Shown: positions 38,989-51,614 of the stretch, in pieces
How positions within the stretch are numbered: position 1 is the first letter of the stretch
How the letters are laid out: each line of letters begins with the position of its first letter
Assembly (NCBI GenBank): GCA_905250025.1
Contig: CAJNOJ010000003.1
Coordinates: 124,001 to 188,000 of the forward strand
Reading direction: 5' to 3'
DNA length: 64,000 nt
Source: Adineta ricciae
Lineage: Eukaryota > Rotifera > Eurotatoria > Adinetida > Adinetidae
Position numbers and translations under genes: made by a program
Notes under the pieces: generated by a model
What the model saw: the letters and a program-made list of their open reading frames with translations, nothing else
Database searches by the model: none
Told to the model about the DNA's origin: nothing

Positions 38989-40034
38989 TTATATCGATGT
39001 ATCTTCAACACATAATCGGAACAGTTCTTCGAATTTGTTTTTATCAACATCAGTGATAATTTCGACGTTCGAGGCACGTTTAAAATGTCCATACCAATCC
39101 GATATCATATGACCAGATGCTACTGCACCAAATGGTTCAACGCACGCATAGACATGTTTTACTTCCTTAATTATTGATTCGTCTAGTACACAAGCCATAC
39201 AAACAGCATCGCACGAATTGAGGCCCGTGAAAAGTTCAGGATCGTTTTCGATGGTTTTAGCGAAATCAATTAAAAATTGAGATATCTCGATGAAGAGACG
39301 AGTTCTAGTCGTGTGTTTTTTACGAAGGAAGTCTGTTTCCAGTTTTTCGAATGGTATTGTTGACATACAGGTTAATTCGAATGTAATAATTCGCATTTTA
39401 GTTTGAAATTCTTCTAAAACTCGTGAAGCAGCTAACGGATCAGCAGCAAAGTTGAATTCGATACCAACTAAAACAATTTTCAATCTACATTTGAAAGAAA
39501 ATAAACAACAGAATCTTATTTACTTGACAGTGTCTGAAATTTTGGCACTGTACAATTGCCACCCATGATATAAAGCGTTTTCAAATTTCGATTGAAATCC
39601 GGATCCAGTCGATGTGCAAGAAAGATGTTTGTTAATGGTCCAATAGCAGCAACAACGAGCTCCCCTTTATTTTCTCGAGCGAGACGTGTTAACGCAACGG
39701 CAGCTGGCTCTGCACTCAGTAGATCTATATCGATATGTTTGTCTCCAACAGCATTACCAAAACCATCTTCACCATGCACGTGTGGTGCATACTTTTGTCG
39801 GCCATCGATTGCACGATCAGCACCACGAAAAACTGGAATATCCGTTCGATTGAATGCATGTAAGAGATAATGAACATTACGGATACCATTGACTAACGAT
39901 GTATTTCCTGTAACGATACTGATACCAAGGATTTGAACATTTGGATGTGATAGAGCCATCATTATTGCATGGCAATCGTCAATACCAGGATCAGTATCGA
40001 TGACTAATTTCAAGGGATTGGTTGGTGTATTCAT
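38989..40034 (-). CDS. Inosine/uridine-preferring nucleoside hydrolase family protein, two exons, 329 aa
   Basis: Exon 1 is 40034-39524 and exon 2 is 39467-38989, separated by a 56-nt intron that keeps phase. The Ca2+/ribose-binding motif VIDTDPGIDDCHA opens the protein. HGEDGFGNAVG follows, then AIGPLTNIFLAHRLDP and the IMGGN strand. EFNFAADPLAASRVLEEF, seen after the intron, is the typical second metal/ribose region. These enzymes cleave the N-glycosidic bond of nucleosides to release base and ribose for purine or pyrimidine salvage. They occur in protists, bacteria, plants and many invertebrates but not mammals. Substrate preference cannot be read from sequence. The motifs look intact and the length is usual for the family. 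It is transcribed divergently from the PARP-family gene. Confidence 0.9.
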
Positions 40035-40653
40035 CTGAAAATCAATTTATTTTTTTTTTGGAATCAGTAGTTTAATAGAAGAGAAGGCCATGATATCATG
40101 ACGTCTCTCAAATTTCTCGATTAAACATATTAGTTCATATTTCTCTCTAGTATAGAGAAACCTAATCTTTTAATGTTATTTGTTCCTGTACACGTAGAAG
40201 ATACAAATACTTCGAACTACGTGTGATTAATTTAGACAAATATGTCTCCTAAAGGAGAACGAGAGTTTCTTTTCAAAAAGAAAAAAAGTTGAAAGTATCC
40301 TTTCGTCGACGTTCTTCTTTATCTTTATTACAATCTCATTTGACGAAATCAGATATTTACAAACAGAAGGTAAACAAAAGGAATAGAAAAAAACCCAACA
40401 TTTGAATGATTTCAAAGTAATCGATAGTACATCTCCTTTTTATTTCTTTATCTATCTAATCGAAACGATAAAGACAGGAATCTTTTCAAACGATATTGTT
40501 CGCCAGCGACATATACAAGTGACACTATCGCATTGGTTAAAATCCGCTTCTTCATTTCTCCTCTCGGAACTGAACAACAGAACAGAACAGTAAAAACACA
40601 ATCAAATTACGATTTAAATCACATTTCTTCTATTTCTTCAACGATAAAAAAAA
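40035..40653. promoter_or_regulatory. Divergent promoter interval of nucleoside hydrolase and PARP-family gene
   Basis: About 620 bases between two genes transcribed away from each other. It should contain both promoters. No clear TATA box seen; a short plus-strand frame at 40402-40593 is not convincing. Confidence 0.4.
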
Positions 40654-43600
40654 ATGGATATTCACATAGTTAACACAATCTTACGCCTATGTTCGGAACA
40701 GCAAACGTGTCTTTTCGAAGTAACTTATCTCTGTGATTATTGTCTGGAACAACGTATATGCACAAATTCGAAACATGTTTTGGCGAGCATTAGAAATTAT
40801 ATGGAAATATTTAAGATTAGTCACGATCGAAATCGAATAGAATTCTATATGCCGGTTCGTATTGGGAAACGATTAGAAAAGAGGTTTTTTGTTTCATTTC
40901 AAGATTCTTTTCAGTTTGAAATCTGTCGAAGTTGTAATCCGGATAATTCATGTCAGATCAACAATGGTATATGTCCAAAATTACACGTGTGCTATGATTA
41001 TTTCTATACAAGTTCATGCCGCCGATCTCTCAATTGTCCCTATCCACATAGTTTAACACAGAAATCTCATGGAAGTACTCTCAGCACATTGAAGAATTTG
41101 GATTTAGACGCGCTAACGAAAGCGTTCAAAGTTTATTGTCAATCGAAGGTAAAAATCATCTTTTCCCGGTTCATCTGCTTTCATTTCGGTTGCTGTTTTT
41201 GTAGAAATATTTGCAAAATCATAATTCATCTGGCATGTTTCAAACAAGAGGCGCACAAGCGATTCCATTGTTATCGGTGAATAATAGTTTAAATCAATCG
41301 TCAACTTCCTCCACGAACACTTGGCGACTGACGAACACACCACAAATCAATTCGAATATATCCTGGAAAACGAATCAACGAATGACATTTCCTTCAAAAC
41401 CAGTACTTCCAACACAGCCACAACAGAGAGTGCATTCATTTTGTATGTAAATCGAAGAAAGAAACCGAAAACTGACTTTATTTAGCGGCATTTTTAGTTG
41501 GAAAAGGTCTTCAGATATGCTGGACACCATCACAGGACATTCAGACACATTTTATTGAAGTGGTCTTTAGTAATCAAGACAAATGCGATGGAGGACCTAT
41601 ACGTACACATAGCCTCTACAAACATCTAGGAATCGCTCAATTATTCTATCAGAATACTGACAGTAAACACGAAAAGAAGAAAATAAACGGAATTTTAGAA
41701 ACAAGTTCATGTTTTAGTTGTCGATCGGGTGGTCAATCGTGGACCTGTCATATTTCAATCGTTTACATTTACATCGCGTCGTCTGCAACGAACGATAGAT
41801 TCTCGTCATTTGTGTTTTCTAAACATGTCTATTAATGCATCGCATATTCCACTATATATTGATACTGTTTCCATGCCTCACAAGACAAATCATTTCGACT
41901 TTTATCAAGATGATCAACAGACCATCGTTGTTGAATACAATGAAGATGTTGGTAAGAGACAATTAACTATTCTCTCGCAAATTTTCTTTTTACATATGTT
42001 TTATCCTTGAAGATTATTCAAAAATTTCTTCCAATGTTCGCAGTCATCCAGAATGCGGCAAATTATCGATCAAATGCATACAATTATATCATCCTGAAAC
42101 TCTATTAATTGAATATGATCAAGAGTACTCGGAATGTGATATAAAAAACTTGTTTAAAAACGAACGAATCTTTCATATCAAAACCTATGCACATTGTGCT
42201 TTCGTACACTTCTATTGTCATGATGGTAAATCGTATACGAAACAAAGAAAACATTGACTCTCGTTGTTCACTCTTTAGATCTTATACGTTCGATGAAAAC
42301 ATCATTCAATGATCCTATTCGTGTAACACCAATTTATGTGGAGATTTATTCGCAACAGCATCTAGAGAATTATCTGAAACGACGTCAAAGTGAATTCAAA
42401 AGTAAAGTAATATCCGTGCAAAATGTAATACCATTGATAATGAATGACGAAGAAGCATCATCTCAAATTGAATCACATTCGACAAATTGTCAAGGATCAG
42501 GTTGACAAACACAAATCTTGTCTTTATTTCTATCTATTATTTCTTTGTAGAAACTCCGCCGAACGAATGTGAACCCGTGATTGAAGGAAATATATCTCCA
42601 CTCAAACCAACGGAAGGAACAATTGCTAGTGAAGAAAATCCAGCCAGTAATAACGATGATCATTTGAATGAAAATTTCATAAATGATATTCTGGGCAGCG
42701 ATGATGATTTTCATGATTTACCTTCGGAATTCGACGATGATGATCTACTTCTCGATGAGACAGTTGATAGCAATGGTGATATGGAATTTTTACGTAGTGC
42801 AGCAAAAAATTTAATGTCGTCATTAGCGGAAATGGAAGCAGCCAGCAGCACTGCGAATACACTTGATGCACCTCATTCGCTTTTATATGGTGACGATTAT
42901 GTCATAACAATCAAGAGTCGTCGCTTTGCAATAGCTTTTCTCGACTACACACAATTCCGTGTAGAGAAACAGCGCAATCCAGATAAGTTCCGTTTACTTG
43001 CGACATTGAAGAAACAAGCGAATAATAATCAGCTCAATCAGAAAAAACGAAAAGATACAAAACAACACGAGGAGGATATGCCATCGCCAACGCCAAATAT
43101 TGCACCCGACCTCTTACTAGCAACGGATACAAAATCCACCAAGAAAAAGCGCAACAAAAGAAGTAAGAAGAAGAAAAATACGCCGAGTAATACAACTGAT
43201 ACTAAAGGTACAATTCAATGACCAATGGTGATGTTATAAAAGAAACAGATTGTGTTGTTGTTTAGACAAATCTGAAGCGATCGTTGAATCAGGTAATGAC
43301 GGTGAAGATGACGAAGACGACGGAACTACTCATGTTCTAAACAAACAAGAATATACGAAAAATGATTTTCCCACTCAGCGACTACCACATGTTTATCTTG
43401 ATGATGATCTTAAGCCATGTATTTTTGTTACCGGTGAAGAACATCATGACGAATATGGACATGAAATGTTTGAACATGACGATTGGCATAATATCGTTGC
43501 TGGAGGAAAGCCAGTTCCTGTTTCGAAGAAATCCAAAAAACGAAAACCACAACCGTCAGTTGAGTCGACTGAACAGGTCAGATTTCATCGGTTTTATTCC

Positions 43601-46421
43601 CTCAAACAGTCGATTTTATTCTAGATTATACCTCCAACGCCAACTGTTTCCAATCCTCGTCCACAACCATCAGCAACTGATTCAAACTCGTTGATCATCC
43701 CTTCAAACTGTCGTGGTTTTCTTCATCAACCGAAGCTTTATGAAACATTTCGTCTACGTCTGCGTCGTTCGTATCCATCGATAAATATTCATTTTAATCC
43801 TGATACCTACACGATAGTCATCGATGGAAACATCAAAACAAATGTTCAACAATGCCTTCAATATCTCCAAACACTTCAAACATACAAGCATTATCTTTCC
43901 ATTCCGCATATTGATTTTCCTCAAACAACAGTGACAAACATTGTTCGAATGCAACAATCAACTGCTCAAGTTAAGCTCATACCAAATGCTGACTATAATC
44001 GAATATTTCGTTCAGTATATCGCTTAATAGATTATCAATTGAAACAACAGTTTGCTCAACAGCAATGCATTTATTGCCGACGATCGAGAAACCAGTTTCG
44101 GATAACTTATTTAGAATTTTCGTGTGAAAAACAATCGACCAAAGAAACGGATGAGTCAATTCAACAACGCGTTCTCCAATTGTTAAATACGCGGTTTAAT
44201 TACATTGCTGTGGCGTTATCAGCTGATTTATTAAGAACGAAACGTTGGGGAACGTTTTATAAAAGCTTGACTGATCATAAAGATATCAATAAGACATTAT
44301 TGATACGAAAAGTCGATACCATCATACAGGTTTATGGTTTACATGCGCATGTACAACAGATACAAACATTAATAACGAAATTTGTCGATGTCAATCGCTA
44401 CGAAACTGATGTGATCGAAATTGAACAGGTAGATTTGAAAAGGAAACAACAACATTAGAAAACATTTCTCTTTAGGCGAATGGAATATTTTCATTGTTTG
44501 AAAAAGATTTTCATGAAATGGAAAATTTGGATTTGTTCCGTGAAGCAGAGTTACGTTTTATCTATTCCCAACGACGACATACATTGTTTTTTCAATGCTT
44601 TCAAGACAAATTTGAAACAGTGAAAAACCGTATAGAAAAATTGCGTAGTCAACTATCAGCCATTGTTTTACCGGTGAAATCACCGATTCTCAGTCGATAT
44701 TATTCGAGATCCAATGAAATTCAACGGATGGCTGGTATGATGAAAGAAGCTTTATTCTCTAGTCTTGTCGTATTCTTGTTTTGTATAGCAACATCATCGT
44801 GTATTATTACTGTCGAGAAAAACACAAATGCAAATCGACTAAATGGTAACGATAAAAAAGAAGAGTTCTTCGTTGTTATTTTATTATTTTTATTGTAGAT
44901 AATTTAGTTAATCTAAAAATCATCGGCCGTTCAACAGATAGCTTAATAAAAGCGCAACGATTGATCAAAGATTTTGAAGAACAAAAATATTCCATACGTA
45001 AAATACACAACAATGATATTCATTTATTCAATGATCAAGACGTATGTAGAGAAAATAGGCCTATCTCGATTTAGAAATATGTATCTTGTAGAGCGAAGCA
45101 CTTCAGAACGAATGTGGAACATGTAATGTCTCGTATACAATTGATCAATCGAATAACATCATTGAGCTGGAAGGTCTTTCCGGTGATTTTATACAAATTG
45201 AGAAGGTCATCAAAGATTTGTGTTTGGGTGCGGCCCGACGTGCACTCGACGATCTACTATATTCTATCCAATGGGTATATTATGATACAACCACAGGTAA
45301 CGCCGTTGCCTTCGGTGAAGCTATCAAACAACAACTAGAAAATTGTTACATACAAAAACAAAAAGGAATTGTAAGAGAAAAAAGGTGATCGATCGAAATG
45401 CTTATGTAGTCTTGAAACTGTAGGTGAATTTAAGAGATCGTAGTGGTCATGCGCATATGTTTGATTTGGATCAAATGATTGAAATCATTCCTGATAGAAA
45501 TTCTTCGATACGAATGAAAATCGAACGTCGAGATTTGAAAAGTAATCCTTTTTCCAATTGTTTTCTTCTCGTTTTCCTATCGGATTTATTAAAGATCCTC
45601 AATCAGTACAATTACCAGTATATTGGGCATCCATGACAAAGCCGTGGGATCGAATACTTCTTGCTAGAAGAGATGATGCCAATGAATGGAGTACGATTTT
45701 CAATCAAAAAGCTGATAATTTCTCATCCTATCTCTTTTTTTCCAGAAGTCAATGCAGAAATCCAAAGATTACTCAGACTACAGTATATGTTGCCGGAATC
45801 CTGGATTGTTGAAGTACGTAATTACAAAAAAAACATGAATCGTTCGAACATATTCCACCTTCTTTTCATAGGTTTATCGTATACAAAATCCACGTATATT
45901 TCAGCAATATGTTGCTCATCGAGAAAGTTTTGCTGCACGCTCACAAGCTACTGAACGAGTTCTTTATCGTCTAGCTCAAGATAATCTAGTAGACGACGTA
46001 TGTGCTCATGGTTTCAATCAATCACATACGGATTCTGCTTGTAAGACATCGAATTTCATCCACAAGATACACATTATTCTTTCTATTATTAGTTTCTGTT
46101 TATGGTCATGGCTGTCATTTCTATTGTAAAGCGATGGATATCGCTCGTACAGCGACTCTATTAGCAAACAGTCAACAAATCATTCCTATTCATATACAAC
46201 AACAGCAACAACAGACGCCAACAAAACCATCGATAAGATTTTTATTTGTTTGCAAGGTTTTAGTTGGTCGATATACTCGTGGTGAAGCATCGATGAAAAC
46301 TTGTCCATTGGGCTATGATTCCCTAGTTGATAATATTCATTCACCCGAAGTTTTCGTTACTCACCATGACGCACAAGTTTTACCTGAATATCTCATTGCT
46401 TATCATAGTGCTATTTTCTAA
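40654..46421 (+). CDS. CCCH-finger/RRM/WWE protein with degenerate PARP catalytic domain, about 17 exons, about 1,595 aa
   Basis: Start AAAAAATGG at 40654. Seventeen exons from 40654-41148 to 46093-46421 keep phase. An N-terminal CCCH finger (CYDYFYTSSCRRSLNCPYPH, about residues 113-132, C-x8-C-x5-C-x3-H) resembles those of PARP12/ZAP. An RRM-like stretch follows at about 385-450 (TLLIEYD, then CAFVHFY). Next come an acidic/Lys-rich linker (about 520-850) and KH-like segments (NLKIIGRSTDSLIKAQRLI). A WWE domain (about 1300-1390) reads QWVYYDTTTGNAVAF through HMFDLDQM. The C-terminus is a PARP-type ADP-ribosyltransferase fold (about 1408-1595) with HGFNQS, SVYGHG, FVCKVLVGRYTRGEAS and LPEYLIAYHS. 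Where active PARPs have LFHGT this one has LYRLAQ, and for GTYFA it has GCHFYC, so the NAD-contacting His and Tyr are both replaced. It is probably an RNA-binding scaffold of the PARP10/12/14 group without transferase activity. Before HMFDLDQM, the acceptor at 45434 keeps frame; the nearer one at 45423 would not. Confidence 0.8.
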
Positions 46422-46712
46422 ACTAGATTTCTACTTTGCTGTCGCTTTTTTTCCTACTACATGTTTGTTTCCTTCTTGCTCAAAACTGTTAAGTGATTTT
46501 TCACACATCGTGATTATGATGAAGAGAACAGTCGACAAAAACATTTTTCGTTTTAGTTCTTCGTTGTGATATTTGTTTCTTTCCATGAATGTACATACAT
46601 TAACAATTTCATAAATAAACACGAGCAAAAACAAGAAGCAAACAGTGCCGGTATAAATAGATTTATATACTTCATAACAATATAAAAAACAAACGACAAC
46701 AACCAACAATTC

Positions 46713-47106
46713 TCAAACAATATTAGCTGTCTTTCTTCCGCAAAGACACCATATAATCAAACCTAGAAAGACGCAACATAAGCAATCGCAAAAAGTGAAG
46801 AAAAAAAAGAAAGTACATACCACCAATTGGAAACAATACGATGATAAGAATCCAGAGTAATTTTCCAGCAATGCTACGATCAGATTTCAAAACATCGACG
46901 ATAGCGATGATATCAAGAATCAAAATAATCTAAGTGAACGAAATCAATCTTTCCATATTTTCCGAATCCGTTTAACTTACGAGACCGGCAATACCACCAC
47001 CAATACCTCCACCAAGCTCAATGGCACGATCAGCAGCAACAAAGGGTAAGATGTATAGAAATGAAACAAAAATAACCGACAATGGAACAGATAATGACGA
47101 TGCCAT
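46713..47106 (-). CDS. Small PLDc_N-type membrane protein, three exons, 94 aa
   Basis: Exons 47106-46981, 46929-46821 and 46762-46713 join in phase. A first hydrophobic segment (VPLSVIFVSFLYILPFVAA), probably a signal peptide, is followed by a Gly-rich stretch and two membrane helices: LIILILDIIAIVDVL, then LLWILIIVLFPIGGLIIWCL with the WILIIVLFPIGG pattern. The layout DVLKSDRSIAGKLLW then FPIGG matches the PLDc_N domain, first seen at the N-terminus of cardiolipin synthases and also in many small stand-alone membrane proteins of unknown role. No catalytic HKD motif is present. It is convergent with the PARP-family gene, whose stop lies under 300 bases away. Confidence 0.75.
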
Positions 47107-47915
47107 GACTGAGTTCAGTTAGTAACAAAAGACACAACTGGAGTTTTACACGAATAAAATCTCGTTTGTTAATATAACCGTAATATTCGTTTTTTGCACA
47201 CACTATTTATCTGACTATGTGTGTGATTAATCAAAAGAACTCTTTGATTTATTTCTTATCTTTGAGGTACAAATTACATTTACAAAGTTAACAGCAAACT
47301 TATTTCTTTCGTTTCTTTAACTCTTCAGTGAGACAGCATTGCAATGCACTCAACAATTCACTTCATCGTTAGTAAAGATATGAATGCGAACAAAACGTAA
47401 ACTTCGCCTTTAAAATTTAGTCAAATAATCTACTGATAACGCTGTACTGAGTATACTTTCACGTGTTCTTTGTCCTCCTGCAATGCCTCAGAATATTGTT
47501 ACATAGCTTGTCTTGTTTTCTCGTTCTACTGGCAATAATTTACATCTAACTTATGATCAGCTCAGAAATTAAAACTGCATAATTACATAGTCATGCATTT
47601 CATAATATAAATAAAATACGCGTATAAATCATTTGATCGTCGAGTGTCTGATTCGTTCTCATTTTTCAAACGAAAGGCTAGGTGGAATGCGTGCTATTCA
47701 ATGTCATAAAATTTTTTCCGAGCCATTAAGCACATTTCGCTCAAAAGCACAGAATAAAGGTATGACTTTACTTTTAAAAACATGACATAACGGTAGACGC
47801 ATCAGATGGTCATGGATGATTAGCTAGGTATAATGATGACAAAACTATCGTATATAAACAAGAAGAGTATGCACCATTGTATATACATACATATTCTTCT
47901 GTATCTATTCAACAT
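47107..47915. promoter_or_regulatory. Divergent interval with TATA box before the small basic protein gene
   Basis: Between two divergent genes. TATATAAA at 47851-47858 sits 58 bases before the ATG at 47916, at a spacing that fits a core promoter with a very short 5' UTR. Nothing else recognised. Confidence 0.5.
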
Positions 47916-48293
47916 ATGGCTACGCACCATTCCAGTACTTCAAAAAAGAAATCTTCTCACCATGGTCAGCATGCTGCTCGCGATGGTCATACAGGAATGA
48001 GTTTTGAAACGGAACAACATTTCGTCAATGTGAGAAATAAAATCGCACATTATGTGGATGAACAAGAAGCATTCGAGTATGAAGCCGATTTAGTGTCACG
48101 TCCAAGATCTCGTTCACATAGACTTCGTGATTTCTTCGATGAAATTTTCGTCGATGGAAAACCCGTATCGAAATCACAAATAAAATCATCAACGCCAATG
48201 GCATCGCGAAAAGATCTTGCTCGTCATGATTTCAAAACGCCTCAACCTGTCCGTCGAGAGAAAAAACAACCATCTAAATCACATGCTAAATAA
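47916..48293 (+). CDS. Small basic protein of unknown function, 125 aa
   Basis: Single exon, not recognised. ATG at 47916 is the first in frame (upstream codons lack ATG) and fits a TATA box 58 bases upstream. The N-terminus is His/Ser/Lys-rich (MATHHSSTSKKKSSHH). The middle holds an amphipathic acidic-basic stretch (FVNVRNKIAHYVDEQEAFEY) and HRLRDFFDEIFVDGKPV, the likely folded part. The tail is basic. No signal peptide or membrane helix. AATAAA at 48424-48429 follows the stop by 131 bases. Compact gene signals and a non-repetitive core argue that it is real. Cytosolic or nuclear location is a guess. Confidence 0.6.
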   Translation: MATHHSSTSKKKSSHHGQHAARDGHTGMSFETEQHFVNVRNKIAHYVDEQEAFEYEADLVSRPRSRSHRLRDFFDEIFVDGKPVSKSQIKSSTPMASRKDLARHDFKTPQPVRREKKQPSKSHAK

Positions 48294-48784
48294 TGTTACA
48301 TTTCAGTTAGTTTAATGTTTGTTTTTATTCTGTTGAGCGATGGCCATTGACCACAGAAAACGGTCATCACAGTCAAATGTTTTTTTTTTCATGTAAATTA
48401 TATATAAACTTTTGAGAAATTTCAATAAACAGTCAAACCTTATTCGTCCCACAGAACATATTAAAATGACACCCATTAACACTTCGATATTTTTTCATAT
48501 TCTTAAGTAAGTGTGGCAATATCAATAAATTGAATTCCAGGTCGTATTGATTGTATACTGATTAATATTGTTTTCGATTTTTCAAGCGAAAGGAGAGTGT
48601 ATTTAGTGATATCATATTTCTTTTCAAATTGAAAAATAAAAAAACAATGCGTGGTGAGTATCAACGTAACTTATCTTGCATCTGTTGCCTCCGCATTTGA
48701 CTTGTTAATTCAGCTGTTCGCCTTTGTCTTCGATATTTTCTGTAGGTTGAGGACTGTTTCTCAAGAACAGATAACCAAGTCCAA
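48294..48784. other. Spacer between the small basic protein gene and the synaptotagmin-like gene
   Basis: 3' flank with AATAAA at 48424-48429 and the promoter of the synaptotagmin-like gene. An ATG at about 48646 is followed at once by a donor-like GTGAGT; its frame does not join the downstream exons, so it is probably 5' UTR. Confidence 0.4.
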
Positions 48785-50279
48785 TGATGAGTATGTTATA
48801 TTACTCCTTTCTTTACATTTTTCAATTACGCCATTGAATTTTTTTTCCATAGTCTTCTCATTATGGGGTTTAATTATTGGAGCTATTCTATGTCTATCTT
48901 CATTAATTACCTTTGTCAGCATTTATTTACGTAAAAGATTCAGACGCGATAGTGTTTGGCAAGCATCAACAGATGTACATACAGTTATCTCATCTGAACC
49001 AGTATCCAGGTAAGACACATAATATGCTAGTTTCTTTCTAGTGATTATATTCTATTCTAGACGATCCTCTACATCCAACTTAGTCAATTCAGAAAAGCCA
49101 TCGTCAACATCATCTTCATCGTCACGGTCTCGTTCGGCTTCCTTTAGTGAAGATCTTTCTGCACGTCTTCAAATTCTACCATCGAATACATGCTATCGTT
49201 CGTTCACACCCCCAAATTCCAGTTCAATGACACGCTCGAAAAGATCATCATTGGGTGCAAATATCCGTTTACCCATGATGTCGAATCCTTCTTCCACGTA
49301 AGACATTCTAGTCACCACCATGTATTTTCAATCTATTCTTCAGTATGCCTTCAATGAAATTCCAACTTAAATATGATCATATGATGGAAAAATTATCTAT
49401 CACTATCTTTCAAACATATAATTATATACCAAGTAGATCAATCGACATACATATCGATCGTTTTCATAAAATGTCATTGTTTTAGTGAAACATACTCAAA
49501 CTATGTTTGTTATTGTTTATTTGTTACCAAATGAAGACGAACCACGACAGACACAATCATCATCGAATGGTATTTTCAACGAATGTTTTCAATTTCCCGT
49601 AATATAAAACTATTTTTGGTTCCGATTGACAACATCTGCATATATACTATTTTTAGTTGCAAAAAAGCGAGCTATGTAAACGAACACTACGCTTAACTGT
49701 TTACACGGTTGATTCAAACACTCGTATTCGCAATAGCCTAGGACACGTTTTTCTTAAACTCGATCAATTTATAAACGACAAAACATTTTCCACCGATATC
49801 TTGTCAGAGTATCTTACACCCGACTTGCAAATTCGAACCGATTATCTTGGAGAATTAATACTAACGAGTACTTACTTGAAGAATCAAAATCTCATTCAAA
49901 TACGAATTCAACAAATGAAACATTTACATATTGATCAAACGAAAGCACGAATTCCGTTGAAAGGTTCAAACAAAAAATCGAGATTATTCTTAGCAATCTT
50001 TTCGTTTCTTTTCTAGCCTATTTTAGTGGACAAATAGTAACGTCCTGTAAACAATGCTATTGGACTAATACGGCTTCATTTCTTATTTCTTCATTATCGT
50101 CCATTCATCTTGAACAAGAACTAAATCTAAGTATTCATTCACAAAATGAGCAGAACATAAACTGTCATCTTCGACTTCATTTCCATGGTCTCAATCAAAT
50201 ACATAGTCATGCTCGATGGCAACAACCACTTCGATCGAATATACCAACAAGTCTCACTGTACCTTTAGTTGCGGTGTAA
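48785..50279 (+). CDS. Synaptotagmin-like membrane protein with two C2 domains, seven exons, 390 aa
   Basis: Exons 48785-48791, 48853-49009, 49061-49297, 49344-49432, 49486-49598, 49657-49963 and 50017-50279 keep phase; the first coding exon is just seven bases. The N-terminus MMIFSLWGLIIGAILCLSSL is a membrane helix followed by a basic stop-transfer RKRFRR. A Ser-rich linker leads to C2A (FQLKYDHMMEKLSITIF, then FVIVYLLPNEDEP, FNECFQFPL and LRLTVYTVDSNTRIRNSLGHVFLKL) and C2B (LGELILTSTYLKNQNLIQIRI to WTNTASFLI). This is the layout of synaptotagmins, which tie vesicles to target membranes. Most of the Asp residues that bind Ca2+ in C2 loops are missing, so it is probably a calcium-independent type. 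AATAAA at about 50347 lies past the stop; an alternative last exon after 50365 would change the final residues. Confidence 0.75.
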
Positions 50280-50497
50280 TATTACGTCACTTTCTTCTGC
50301 CATTGATCGATGTCATGAAATAACTAATAACCCGATTACTGTTACAATAAAATGTATTTTTTAGGCAATATACTTTGGGTAATCGTCTGGATTGATGCCG
50401 ATGTAAAAGAAATTCTTTGAATACTTTAAGTGCATAGGTGTTGCACAGTTTTGAATTCTATAAACATTCGAAGTATGAGTACGGATTGCTCGTTACG

Positions 50498-51614
50498 TCA
50501 TCGTACTAATTCATTATCTTGATCGGTATATTGTGAATCATTAGTGGCAACGGATTGTTCATTTCGAAGAGGTTTTAATTTATCTGACGAAACTTCGTTT
50601 TCGATCTAAGATGAAAAGTGTATTCGAATGTTAAGAAATAACGAATTACTTTCTTGAGTATGTCTTGATTGTTTAAAGAATCAAGAATCGTTTTCGATAC
50701 AGGATTGAATAGATGAATACTTGTTGGAAGATAGATCGATGCTGATAGATAATTATCAACAGAGAAAAGAGATGTTAAGATGTTTTCGTCAAGTGTATTT
50801 GAATCATCAAGAGAGTGAAGAAAGGCGAGGAAATTTTGAACAGGAACATTTTCATTGATCTAAAACAAGGCACAAGTGGAAATGATGCCAATGAGTATGG
50901 ATTTACTTTCGGGTCGATTAGACTTTCATTGATTTGTGAATCATGAGTGACGCCGTTTTTCTTATCTAATTTACGGGATTGATCAAGAAGTTGTTTGTAA
51001 CGACTCGCATTTGATCTATGTACAGTTGTTGTTTCTAGATGGCTGTCGGAAGGCAGTACCGACTCTTTTCTTTCAACATCATCTTCTATGGATGGTCGAG
51101 ATTGAGTATTGATTGCAAAAATATTGTCTGGAAATGTCTAGAATCAATTGTGAACATATATCAGTGTGTAGCACCGGTAAACACGAACTTCATCTTGGAT
51201 TAGCCTTTCTAATTTTTTGCGATCAGCTAAACTCAGCAGTGCTGTCAACTGATCATTTCGACAACATTCTGCTGGTAATATCGATTGACATTCCTGACGT
51301 TGAACTCGTGGATTATTGTTCGTCTTCATTGAATTCGAATACTGAGCACGCTGATGTATACTGAACGATTGTCGTTTCAGTTTTGATAGTTGAAAGTGAG
51401 TTAAACACTGATGACCACTGCGTATCATGTTCAATCGTTGACGAAAGTCGCCGTATTTTGACAAATATCTTCAATGAATTCAAACTGTATCCTGTCAATT
51501 CAACGTAGAGAAACATACTGATTCCATAGCTTCCTGTAAACATCAACGTTTGCATGAAACTCACGTATCGATACAAATGCAGAAAACTTACTCAGATACT
51601 TTTCCACAAGACAT
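50498..51614 (-). CDS. Unknown protein, several exons
   Basis: Not recognised. Exons read in phase from MSCGKVSE (51614) through KLWNQ, a longer exon containing YLSKYGDFRQRLNMI to LSLADRKKLERLIQDE (about 51475-51190), TFPDNIFAINTQSRPS to INESLIDPK, INENVPVQNFLAFLHSL to NNQDILKK, and IENEVSSDKLKP to the stop at 50498-50500. It is a soluble, charged protein with predicted helices (KKLERLI, RYKQLLDQSRKL) and no signal peptide or membrane segment. It shares a 56-base divergent promoter with the next gene and converges on the synaptotagmin-like gene. Consistent phase across five junctions supports a real gene. Confidence 0.65.

Noticed and set aside
45360..45440. Frameshift in the PARP-family gene at the WWE exon junction
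   Set aside because: Using the acceptor at 45434 instead of 45423 restores the frame with a 65-nt intron, so no lesion is needed.
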